Assembly (NCBI GenBank): GCA_964247055.1
Contig: OZ176052.1
Location: 9,796,001-9,860,000 of the forward strand
DNA from: Paragordius varius
Taxonomy: Eukaryota > Nematomorpha
DNA length: 64,000 bases
Reading direction: 5' to 3'
The notes under the pieces were generated by a model that worked only from the letters and a program-made list of their open reading frames with translations, searched no databases and was not told the DNA's origin. This document shows positions 50,901-59,331 of the stretch, in pieces; position 1 is the stretch's first letter, and every line of letters begins with the position of its first letter. Both the position numbers and the translations under genes were made by a program.

Positions 50901-52859
50901 TTTTTATTGAAAATTGCAATTAATAACCCAGAAAACTTTTTTTACTATTACTGGTGTAAATTTTATAAAAAATGATATATATTTTAAGAACTTACACTGT
51001 TTCTGAATGATCAAAAGTCGATATTGATTTAAAAGTTTGGTTATATCAGGAGAATAGGTTAAAAATAATAAAATATATTAATGATATACACGGTTTGATT
51101 GATGATAAAAGTTAAAAACAATTTAAAAAAGTTGAAGGTATAACTTGAAACAAAGACTCTCTTGAAATGTTTAAGGACCAATTAAAGTGTTCAAGGATAC
51201 GTTTGAAGTGCAAACAGTAAAATCCCCGTTTCCATAATTTTTAAACTTAATATATTATTGGTGTCAATGATATTTATTTGGTATTATCATTTTTTATTTT
51301 TGTTAATATCTTTTTAAAGGGGATTTTGTCTTTAGGCTAATTCTTGGATTTTACTACACATATGAACGGAATATATTTTATGATCATTTATTAATTAATA
51401 TGCACATTTTGTATTTAGATGTGACACCCGATCCGATACAACCAAAAACAGAAGGTAATGATAAATTAACCTTTAAACAACTTCTAATTAGTTGATTCAC
51501 CCGAAACAGATTATTTTCAACCTATGGAGACAGTCATACCTCAAACGGCACCCCCGAGCGACTTGGGTAATGATAAAGTTTAACTCATGATGTATTTATA
51601 TTCAATCTATATTAAGGTGAACAGAAATAAAACATAATATTCTAAACATTATGTACCAAATTAAGGGTGCTAGGAATCCATTTTTTACATAATATTTATA
51701 CATAATTTGAAAACACTGAAATACTCAGATAACATATTGTACAAGATTTGTTTTGTTGTATTTTGGGAATTTAATCAATTAATTTTTATAGGATCGAGGA
51801 ATTTCATTCATTTTTTGGATATTTATAAATTATAAGTTATTTGCTGTAAAACACATTTTTTATAGATTTCGATATTGATCTCATAAATCAAGGAATGTCA
51901 GATATTGAAGGGATTACGGGTACATAATTTTGGCGATATCTTTTCCTAGATATTTTTTTGGCGACACCATTAAAGTTTATACTAATAAAGTATATTAATT
52001 TTGATATATCAAGTTTTACATCGTGTTTATTAAAAATTATAATTTTTTAACTCCTATTATCTGATATTAATTTAATGTAATAGACGAGCTTTTTAAGCTC
52101 CTCAAATTTTAAAGTTTTAAAAATCATCAAAAATAACCAATCAATACCAACCTACGAGCTTGTGGCCAATAATTTTGTTAAAAGAATTTATTATATTCAA
52201 AAATATTGGTTCTGGTTTACACAATACATAATTGCAGAGTCTAAAATAAAAAATTAAACTTCAGGATTGTTGGTAAAGACAGAGCATATACAGATGCGTA
52301 GCTAGAGGGGGGAAGGTGAACTAATTCACCGGGCGCCATATTTAAAGGGGTGCCGGATTTTAATTTTTATTATCTTATTTCAAAAATTAGGTATTTTAAG
52401 ATTATTATTTTACATAATAAATAAAAAAAATCATCTATAGAATGGTCATGATCACGTTTGAATTTAATTATTTTAAAAATGTGAGGGGCGCCAGTAATGC
52501 AAGCTATGCCTCTGAGTAGATAATTTAAAATATTTATTAACAAATATTTCATAAGGAATGTAATATAATTTATATTTAGGTGATATGAACTTTAACCTGG
52601 ATAATTTTGATATACCCGGTATATTTTGATAAAAAAACAAAACTTAATTTAAAATTTATCGCGTTTTTTATATAAAAATTATATTTAATCTAATCATATT
52701 AAATGACAAAATCATAAATTTTTGAATTAAATATTAATTTCACAATTTGTAGCAAATCAACCTATGCAACAAGCGCAAAATCCATTTCCCTCACAACAAA
52801 CGGAACAACTCCCGCATCACCAAAGTTTATTTTACTTATTGATAATATCTTTAATATAA
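35177..52859 (+). CDS. Micro-exon gene for a secreted or surface glycoprotein (about 651 aa)
   Basis: One plus-strand gene assembled from 23 exons: a signal-peptide exon (35177-35294), 21 internal exons and a terminal exon (52753-52859, TAA at 52857). Every internal exon begins and ends in phase 1 and is a multiple of three. Twelve are 54 bases or shorter and the smallest is 9. The product has an N-terminal signal peptide, basic and N-glycan-dense regions, an acidic Tyr-rich exon, a Gly-rich hydrophobic stretch, acidic/Gln-rich tail exons and a short hydrophobic C-terminus (SLFYLLIISLI). No known domain is recognised. The architecture is that of micro-exon genes known from parasitic flatworms, where exon skipping makes protein variants. 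Small exons were chosen partly because they keep phase, so single ones may be wrong. Introns are 37 bases to 3.5 kb. Confidence 0.7.
35645..35854. mobile_element. Tc1/mariner-like MITE, CAGTATGCATA family, copy 1
   Basis: The inverted ends CAGTATGCATATTTATGT and ACATAAATATGCATACTG are perfect over 18 bases and flanked by TA on both sides. Length is 210 bp. A relative lies at 37020-37232, and a fragment starts near 42677. Confidence 0.82.
35935..36210. mobile_element. hAT-like MITE (GCGGCCCGC family), copy 2
   Basis: The ends are CAGGAATGTTTAAC and CACCCTG. The 8-base flanks ATTTAAAG and ATTTATAG agree at 7 of 8 positions, as expected for a hAT target duplication. It contains the family hallmark atgcggcccgcgg. 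It lies in intron 1 of the micro-exon gene. Confidence 0.7.
36968..37003. repeat. (AT)n microsatellite
   Basis: An alternating AT run of about 36 bases next to the MITE at 37020. A second (AT)n run of about 25 bases lies at 36703-36727. Confidence 0.92.
37020..37232. mobile_element. Tc1/mariner-like MITE, CAGTATGCATA family, copy 2
   Basis: The left part (actgtatgcacattaatgcc) and the right part (cattaatgtgtacactgt) are inverted, with further matching inside (ggtcaattcac / aagttgacc). It is more diverged than the copy at 35645. Confidence 0.6.
37251..38580. mobile_element. TATACC fold-back element, copy 1
   Basis: The left end TATACCTTTTACAATTCAAA is followed by three 'ttcaaattcaccct' units. 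The right end has the inverted units (agggtgaattcgaattg, gatgaatttgaattg) and closes CAATTGTATA. Interior text aaattatgtgttttcgggctaatat is shared with the copy at 48060. A GC-richer patch gcccccgcttcgcgcgtttg lies at about 38167, where the other copy has its poly-C tract. No transposase frame is present. Confidence 0.68.
38661..38696 (+). CDS. Candidate 36-base micro-exon
   Basis: The frame between acaaag and gtaata encodes DTEEEVQSNLKS and is phase 1 at both ends, so it fits between exons 1 and 2 without changing frame. The acceptor has a poor pyrimidine tract. It was not counted in the 651-residue model; adding it gives 663. Confidence 0.4.
38817..39141 (+). CDS. Micro-exon gene, exons 2-3: basic segment
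   Basis: Exon 2 (38817-38912) encodes a Ser/Lys/Pro-rich stretch ending KKKSKSPRP. Exon 3 (38992-39141) encodes DKPRKQKNRRASMNKTNKP and then RREKSRKRNVIS. The intron between them is 79 bases and carries an (AT)n run. The charge is strongly positive, unlike the rest of the protein. Multibasic sites such as RREKSRKR could be targets for proprotein-convertase cleavage (inference). Confidence 0.72.
39708..41178 (+). CDS. Micro-exon gene, exons 4-5: duplicated N-glycan-rich exons
   Basis: Exon 4 (39708-40019, 312 bases) is the longest and packs about 14 N-x-S/T sequons into some 104 residues. Exon 5 (41005-41178) is a diverged copy of its 3' half. LNKTVYQ…SDINHNDSAK…TNITIKFQLLNDTQ matches LNQTMYQ…TDINHDPFAQ…TNITIGFHLPNDTQ, and five sequons are kept. 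The downstream introns also match (ggccatgtgaattag against ggccatgtcaatgag), so the duplicated unit extended past the exon. Confidence 0.75.
41842..41904 (+). CDS. Micro-exon gene, exon 6: acidic tyrosine-rich
   Basis: This 63-base exon encodes AKLPGNDTEDYYYDYPDEEY. Tyrosines embedded in Asp/Glu are the usual substrate pattern for tyrosylprotein sulfotransferase in secreted proteins (inference). It has phase-1 boundaries tcttag|GGG and TATG|gtaaat. Confidence 0.68.
41980..42222. mobile_element. hAT-like MITE (GCGGCCCGC family), copy 3
   Basis: It shares gcagcccacgaaaat near the left end, and ggcggcccgcaaggccattt then gtgttggacatccc at the right end, with the copies at 5708 and 35935. The left terminus is degraded. 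It lies in an intron of the micro-exon gene. Confidence 0.58.
42427..45531 (+). CDS. Micro-exon gene, exons 7-13: micro-exon run and glycine-rich segment
   Basis: Exons: 42427-42459 (33 bases, EDTTVLKSNNS), 44110-44148 (39, DKSVDNETHTIMT), 44242-44292 (51, EKNITTPLKIDKATDDE), 44420-44473 (54, ELGYHQSTSTPTEYPLPP), 44707-44748 (42, MHSSSNGGTVVKSA), 45228-45254 (27, IVGGGLVAA) and 45343-45531 (189). The last two join to IVGGGLVAAGGGLLGTSIV, a glycine-zipper-like hydrophobic run that might insert in a membrane or pack tightly. A Ser/Gly/Thr-rich stretch ending SLQDVIGFAVEN follows. All boundaries are phase 1. Confidence 0.62.
43006..43920. mobile_element. GGGGTAGTTTT-family element with an inverted second copy
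   Basis: The part 43006-43500 has inverted ends (ttttggggtagttttg / aatactaccccaaaatgta). About 43090-43380 is repeated in inverse orientation at 43640-43920 (gttttggagctgtcccaatt against aaatcgggacagctccaaaac). The result is a palindrome of more than 800 bp centred near 43505. It matches the single copy at 18155-18593. Confidence 0.65.
45553..46182. mobile_element. TATACC fold-back element, copy 2
   Basis: This 630-bp palindrome has ends TATACCATTTGCACTTCAAG and CTTGAAGTGCAAATGGTATA. Four to five 'ttcaagttggtccttgaac' units sit inside each end. The short open frames across it on both strands are translations of these units. It begins 22 bases after exon 13 of the micro-exon gene. Confidence 0.8.
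47290..52859 (+). CDS. Micro-exon gene, exons 14-23: C-terminal micro-exons
   Basis: Exons: 47290-47379, 47447-47455 (9 bases), 47571-47612, 50092-50184, 50722-50784, 51419-51454, 51492-51566, 51866-51919, 52580-52618 and 52753-52859. Encoded text includes ALTPQGNAGLNAGAEMS, AVAEIGGKSVIKAN, KSALASFAGSSAGFAGRPTV, VDSPETDYFQPMETVIP, DFDIDLINQGMSDIEGIT, DMNFNLDNFDIP and a Gln-rich last exon. The intron 51455-51491 is only 37 bases. The last exon ends at TAA 52857-52859 after a short hydrophobic tail. A phase-1 donor at 52825 would instead splice past that stop. Confidence 0.66.
48171..49011. repeat. Direct duplication inside the TATACC element
   Basis: Unit A (48171-48552) and unit B (48672-49011) both run from ctttgtgatctg through ccggaaaaccg, cccgacaatagcttcg, ggagaacgtg and gaacatagtcg to aaatctatttttc. 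Unit B lacks roughly 45 bases. The text is GC-richer than its surroundings. Confidence 0.75.
49129..49192. repeat. Poly-C tract and two adjacent hairpins
   Basis: Twenty-three consecutive C (49129-49151) precede a perfect hairpin GAAGTCC-GTA-GGACTTC (49153-49169). A second follows at once: CTCGTG-A-TGC-GTA-GCA-G-CACGAG (49170-49192), with one mismatched pair. Both loops are GTA. Confidence 0.85.
50798..51219. mobile_element. TATACC fold-back element, copy 4
   Basis: It starts TATACCATTTGCAGTTCAAG and then agtgtcctaagttggtcc. The right side has the inverted attaaagtgttcaagg and gtttgaagtgcaaac, ending near 51219 with a decayed terminus. It begins 14 bases after exon 18 of the micro-exon gene. 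Confidence 0.68.
52291..52514. mobile_element. MITE with CAGAKGCRTAGCT ends
   Basis: The left end CAGATGCGTAGCT and the right end AGCTATGCCTCTG are inverted repeats with GC-rich ggcgcc motifs inside. The 8-base flanks agcatata and agtagata match at 6 of 8 positions, suggesting a hAT-type insertion. It lies between exons 21 and 22 of the micro-exon gene. Confidence 0.62.
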
Positions 52860-53708
52860 GTTTTAAAGTTGTTTGTAAATGTTTCTCCCAATCTAATTTA
52901 CTGAATGCATGACATTCCATTTATTGTGGTTGGAAATAGAAATATAATATAACCAACGCTTAAAATATGTATAAGTACGTGTGATTATAAGTATAGGTTA
53001 ACACTCCAATACAAATCAGGATTTAAAATAACTCAAATAAATATTTCATTGAGTACTTTTAAAAGAATGTATGGGAAATAGAGGTTAAACAATAGTAAGG
53101 TGATTGGTATATCTAGATGGCACTTTTGATACGGGAAATACTTGGGCTGAAATACTGTAGTAACATTAAATGATGTCTGCAATCTCGATAACGTACGTTT
53201 TTTTGTGGTTTAAGTTTCTGATCTTCTTGTTGACGTTTCGGTTCATATGTTTTCGATTACATACAATTATTCAGTTTAAGTTTAGTTTCATCGCATAAAG
53301 CTGTTTCTTTATTGATTCCCGTAAGAGTATGTGTTTTTTGAAAAAAATCTTCATGTGTTACGGTGTGGGAATGAAGATTATTATTGAAAAAATACGTATC
53401 ATATAAAACATAATTAATATATATTATCACACAATAATTTAAAAACTTAAAATTTTTTGGCTCCAAATAATGTTTTTGAAATCCATCGAATTTCACTCTT
53501 TACAACATAATAACAACTAATATAACGAAACAAACCGTTTATATAAAATTAACATAATATTCAAATTGGTGTGAGATCATCATACGTATTGTATATGTAA
53601 AAAATCAAGCCTATTTTTTCAAAAAACTGCTAAAAAATTGAATTGTGTATTTTTTATGGTCTAATAAGAAAATGTGTGATACCTTTCATTTTTTAAATCA
53701 ATTTATAG

Positions 53709-53753
53709 ATTATCAATCCAATACTCATGGAGAAAGTAGCAACACTCTTAGAG
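53709..53753 (+). CDS. Candidate further micro-exon (45 bases)
   Basis: It is bounded by tttatag and gtaaat, phase 1 at both ends, and encodes YQSNTHGESSNTLR. It would be reached by splicing from 52824 (CAAA|gtttat). Composition fits the preceding exons and the flanks are more AT-rich. Confidence 0.45.
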
Positions 53754-54166
53754 GTAAATAACCAATTAACACGTTAAGATTCAACCAATGAAAGAACAAT
53801 GGATATAAATCATCCATTGACAAGTAATGCTATATAGATGTATATAATAATATAATTTTAATACATATCAATTAATAATTAACAGAATTAATTATATTGA
53901 ATGTTAATCTCAAACGCTATATACAATCAAAAATATAACTCTAAAATTTGCCAGGTGTCGTGGGTTAAACCTAATGAAAATTTTAATTTATTTATTTAAT
54001 TTACGATACCCCATCTATACATTAATTTTTTTATGTTTACATTGATATTGAAAAATCATAATTAAAGAAAATATATCAAACGCAAAAGTTTCACCCTTTC
54101 TTTTTGAATTAATTTCAATTTTTCATCTTAATTATATTTTTATTTTTGAATAATAATTGGATTTAG

Positions 54167-55846
54167 ATGGATTAAATCAAAGTATAAATAAATTTAATCC
54201 TTTACATATCAGTTAATCAATTGGAGCATGGTAAATTTTAACTGTTTCATTTTATATGTTTGGTAATAAAATTTGAATATGTGGTTTAACGCAAAAATTT
54301 GTTTTATCAGAGTATAGAACCATAAAGAGATGTAAATTTTGCTTTTTGTAAATTTACCCTAAGTATATAAAATTAAAGATTTTATTCCATAATAAAATCA
54401 AACAATTTATATACAAAATTATGTTTCCAAATTTTTTTGAGAGGATAAATATTTTTTTTAAATATTTTATGGATAACTTTATTGCAATGTCATAAAGCAA
54501 TACAGAACTTACGACAAGGTAAAATAGTTAATCATCCCATAAGGCAATATTTTGATGTACATTTTCATCTTGCAAAAACAATATTTCTTAAATAATAAAT
54601 CAAAGGTTTCCAAATGTTCGGTTCAATATACAATATAATAAAAGGGTTTAAAACGCACAAGTTTTTTCTATAAAGTGTAACAACAATAAATTTGAAAGTA
54701 TATTAGTTAATCTAGTTAAAGGGTACAGAATATACCCAAATATGTAAACACTGGTTGTGCGACTTCAATTTCCGTTTTAGTCAAACCTAATAAGCAGAAA
54801 AGTCGTTTAAATGCAGTTATAAATTGAAACATACAGACAAAATGTAAAAACTAAAGGGCTAATATTTTGTTTAAAAAGCACCCACACTTTTATGTTAATT
54901 TATTATAGCATATCGTTTTAGATAATATAGTAAATTGTTAACACTCTCAATTATATTAATTTAATAATTTGATTAAATAGAGGTTTAAAATATGGTCTTT
55001 AAAAATATATTTAGTTTTGACGGTTTGCATAATTTCTTTTCTCTATTTAAAACACAAATTTTTGAAATAGATTTGATCAAATAAATATAGATGGGCAGCT
55101 GAACATAATTAATATAAGAACTAAGGCGCTTTTTTAATACGCTATAGGATTTCAAAGAGATGATATCCATGCTGTGCTATCTAGTAAACATTAAGCTCTC
55201 GGTTTTTTTAATGAGCGTGAATGTATGATTAAGAATCCAAATTAAGATCGAAACACCTCTCACGCGATGAAGTGTTTTGGGTAAGATGGATAATATATTA
55301 TAACTATCGGAGGCGCTAGAATTTTTACTTTTGTTTTATACTGAGACACGTTCAATCAAATTTTATTTTTTAAATAAAAGCGTGTACATCAAATTTATTT
55401 CTCATATATTTAGTTTAAATTGGTATGTTAACTGAACCGTTGCATAAAACTGCAATTAAAAATGTGTGGTTTATAGAAAGAATTTAAAAGTTGCTTTTCT
55501 AAAACCCTTTTTTCTGGTCGGATTCTTGAAAATTGTTTTAAAACTGTTTCTAAACAGTGTTTGCTCACTTTCCTCAATATTTCCAAAAAGCTCTTACCAT
55601 TTAATCTTTGTATTTGAAAAGCAGGCTTTTAATTCAATCTAAATCAAGGAATTGTTATATATTTTACCATTTTAAAGTTTATAAAATGTGATAATTTACT
55701 AATTGGATATTTATTTATAATATTTAAGCAACCGGTTTAGGTATAAATTATTTGATTATTGTAAACTTAGCTCAAAATTATTTACAGCGAGGTAATCTTT
55801 AAAATTATATAATTTAAACCTATCTTATTAGGACAAGACATAACTG
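54167..55846 (+). CDS. Candidate string of very small exons
   Basis: Possible phase-1 exons lie at 54167-54181 (15 bases), 54213-54230 (18), 54498-54518 (21), 55148-55183 (36, GFQRDDIHAVLS), 55729-55740 (12), 55771-55791 (21) and 55832-55846 (15). All are multiples of three with AG/GT borders, and two of the intervening introns would be about 30 bases. Such short frames occur readily by chance in AT-rich DNA. Only the 36-base one looks clearly protein-like. Listed as a set for testing. Confidence 0.28.
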
Positions 55847-56993
55847 GTATTTCCATTCTATTACATATATAAGTTTAATGTTACATGATATTTTGTTTCA
55901 ATAGCATATAGCAATTGAAAAATGTGTTATATATAATTTCTGGTTAAAATGGTTGAAAAATATATTCTAGCTTTCATAAAATAAAATAATGGTTCCTTGA
56001 GGTTCAGTGTTTTTATATAATATTTTTGCAAAACATAATGACTTAATGGTAAGAAATGGACATAATTCGTTCATTAATAGACTAATGTTAAAATAATAAA
56101 ACATAAGAAAGTGACCTGGCTTTAGAATCCAAATAACAAATAGTGACAATGTTTTTGAGGCAATAGCAAATAAAATTATATTAAACAATCCCTCGTTTCT
56201 ACAGAATGTAAAACGTTTAAATTTATTTATATAGGCAAAAAGTTGAAAAGAGTATTAGTATTGTACAAACAATTAAAATGCTTGTGATTCATTTCGTTTC
56301 GATATCATGAGAGTGAGGCGATTAAAATGCAAAATCAGTTTTTTTAATTGTTATTAAATTGTTTTCTATTATATTGATGATTTTGTCATAAGGATTTTGA
56401 TAATTAAAATATTAAATAGAGAATTTTTTGACCGTATTTGTATTGGATAATAAATTTTTAATTATGACTTGTTTAAGAAACAAAAAATATTCAAAAGGCT
56501 ATCTTTTTTATCTTTGGATACCAAACAAGTTGTTAATCAGTTGTTTTTATTTTATAAAAGATATTTATTGGAAAAATAATGGTTTATTAATTTATCACCA
56601 ATAATTTTGCATTTTCTATATTAATAAACGAGGTTTTGAATTTTGTCATATTATCCGACGATTGGAAACATTAAAAAATTATAAAAAGTTAACCGTTTTT
56701 CCGCTTCTAAAGTTAGGGGCCCAAAATGATGTATAGATACCACATAAACCTTAAATTTCACGCTCTTTTAATATGTTAAATTTATTTTTATTATAAACAC
56801 ATTAAGCCATTAATCAAGGTTGGTATTAATTTAAATATGTAAAATAAATATAAATTATATAAAATATAAATTTAATCAAGTTGTTCAACAAGAATTAACA
56901 AGTAAATTATGATTTAAAATTATAATTCTATCAGATGTAAAACAATTAACCCAAAGTATATTTTAACACTTGGAAACAACACATTTCAGTCCT

Positions 56994-58885
56994 TCGATTT
57001 GAATTGAGGTAGTTGGATACCCCAGGCCTATTTAAAATTAAATACTTCAAAAAATATGGAAGGAATTAAAACCATGGCAAAGGTTTGCACTTATATAACA
57101 TTAATGAACCGAAATATAATAAAAAATCTATTCAAAAATACTTGATATTATTTATTCAGAGGTAAAATCCAAAGGTAAAAATTAAGCCAATGCAAAATAA
57201 ACCACTTTTATATACCATTTTTCATGCAAAAACATCATTTTTTTAACCAAATGCAACATTTTTTCACCAAACTCAACATTTTTTCAAGCAAACGCAACAT
57301 TTTTTCAAGCAAAGACAATATTTTTTCGAACAAACGCAACATTTTTTCAAGCAAAGACAACAATTTTTCAAGCAAACGCAACATTTTTTCAAGCAAAGAC
57401 AATTTCGAGCAAAGACAACAATTTTCAAGCAAACGCAACATTTTTTCAAGCAAACGCAACATTTTTTCAAGCAAAAACAACAATTTTTTTAAAAAATAAT
57501 AACCCTTTTTTTTATTTTAAGGCATATTAAATTTAAAGTTTATGTAAATTAATTTTAGCGTAGAATTATGATTTTTATTGTTTTATCATCAATATTTGAT
57601 GGTATGATTGATTTTCAAACATTTTAATTTAGCCCAAAAATTGCATTATTTATTTATATTAATTATTTTTCCTTTTGCAACTTAAGTTTCACCTAATCAA
57701 TCTATACTGCGCTTCAAGATTGTTCTTTTAAATTTAAACTTAGTCCTAGAACACTTCAAGTTGATCCTTCAATATTTTAATTTTAATTCTAACGTTTATT
57801 AATGACGCAATAAAATATTCATTATTTAATCATTTAAACCTATTTTTTTATTTAACCTAAACTTTTTAGTGAATACATTTATTTCATGAGAACCGTATAT
57901 CCTTATTATTTTGTATAAATTAATATTATAAATTTCTACGTTTTGTGGGTTATTAATGGAAATATTTAGTTTAAAACAATAATAAATTTATAATATTGAT
58001 AAATTAAAGAAAATTTTCAAACAAAGTTGTTTTACTATGAAAATATTAATTTTGATTTAAAAACTAATAAATAGAGTTATCAGTTTAAATTTAAAAAATA
58101 GATATTTACACACAAAAATAACGGTTGTATGGAAACTGCAAAAAATGTATTTAAAGCGAAGGATATCTTTAAATTTTTAAGGAGAGTCTTTAAGTGCAAA
58201 TTGTATTGAATGATAAAAAAAAATATTTATAAATAAATAATGCAATTTATGGGCTAAATTAAAACGTTTGAAAATCAATCATACCATCAAATATGATGAT
58301 AAAACAATAAAAATCATAATTCTAGTCTAAAATTAATTTACATTAATTTTAAATTTATGTCTTAAAATAAAAAAAAATGGTTTTTTATTTTAAAAAAATT
58401 GTTGTTTTTGCTTGAAAAAATGTTGTTGTTGGTTGAAAAAAAAGTTGCGTTTGGATGAAAAAATGTTGTCTTTTGTTGAAAAAATGTTACGTTTGCTTGA
58501 AAAAATGTTGCGTTGTCTTTGCTTGAAAAAATGTTGCCTTTGCTCGTAAAAATGTTGTCTTTGTTTGAAAAAATGTTGCGTTTGCTTGAAAAAATGTTGA
58601 GTTTGGTTGAAAAAATGTTGCATTGGAAAATGATGTTTTTGCATGAAAAATGGTATATCTATATTAAATGTGGTATTAATAAAATAATTTTAGTTTTAAA
58701 ATTATATAAACATGACATTTTGCCTAAATATTGTAAAATAAATTGCGTCGAGGATATTTGATATGAAACTTTTTTTTAAAACTAAATTGAAGCCTAAATT
58801 AAAATTGGGATAGTTTCTTTCAGTAATTTCTTAATATCAACTATAATATAATCCGGGGTATTTAGATGCCCCATTTTGAATCGAA
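56994..58885. mobile_element. CGATTCAA-family element interrupted by another element
   Basis: The left flank (cgatttgaattgaggtagtt, then ggataccccaggcct) and the right flank (ggggtatttagatgcccc, then attttgaatcga) are the two ends of the family seen at 15420-15936. About 1.45 kb of the TATACC-type element 57211-58657 sits between them. The outer element is therefore older at this site. Confidence 0.65.
57211..58657. mobile_element. TATACC fold-back element, copy 5
   Basis: The ends are TATACCATTTTTCATGCAAA and TTTGCATGAAAAATGGTATA. Inside each end are about ten copies of a 21-base unit, cgcaacattttttcaagcaaa (57229-57485, inverted at 58400-58640). The arms then match over a further 150 bases (57535-57690 and 58230-58370). 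A smaller related element, about 57703-58206, occupies the centre. Open frames over the 21-base units are repeat translations. Confidence 0.78.
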
Positions 58886-59179
58886 GTGTGGAACAAATAT
58901 ATAATTTTGTTATAAACATACATCAACCATTTTGTTATATTTAGATATTGAGACGCATTGGTCAAGTAAATTTAATTCAAATATAATTATTATTAATTAT
59001 ATTAATTTAGACCTTATGCAACAACAACATAGTAAATTATATATACACATACTTTATAGACTAAATTATTTTTTGGTATTATTGTTAATAAGAATTATAT
59101 TCTTGTATTAATATCATAAATAGGAATCCATAAAAATTAATATTCTTTAAAGTGTGTGATTAATTTAAATAATAAATAG

Positions 59180-59230
59180 ACCCATCGTTGAGTGGACCAC
59201 CAATGTCAAACTTTGGACAAAATGCACCAT
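59180..59230 (+). CDS. Candidate micro-exon (51 bases)
   Basis: The frame DPSLSGPPMSNFGQNAP lies between aaatag and gtattt, phase 1 at both ends. The Pro/Gly/Ser composition fits the tail of the micro-exon gene. No continuation or stop-bearing last exon was found downstream. Confidence 0.38.
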
Positions 59231-59259
59231 GTATTTGTTTTATAAAACAACCTTCATTT

Positions 59260-59263
<4 letters not shown>

Positions 59264-59324
<61 letters not shown>
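59264..59324. repeat. (AT)n microsatellite, longest in the window
   Basis: An alternating AT run of 61 bases, 33 bases after the candidate exon at 59180. Confidence 0.95.

Positions 59325-59331
<7 letters not shown>

Noticed and set aside
57229-57485. CRISPR-like regular repeats
   Set aside because: Units are contiguous with no spacers and sit in an animal transposon-like palindrome.
57224-57499. Open frame of 91 codons rich in NIFSSK repeats
   Set aside because: It is the translation of the 21-base tandem unit inside an inverted-repeat element; the opposite strand and the other arm give similar empty frames.
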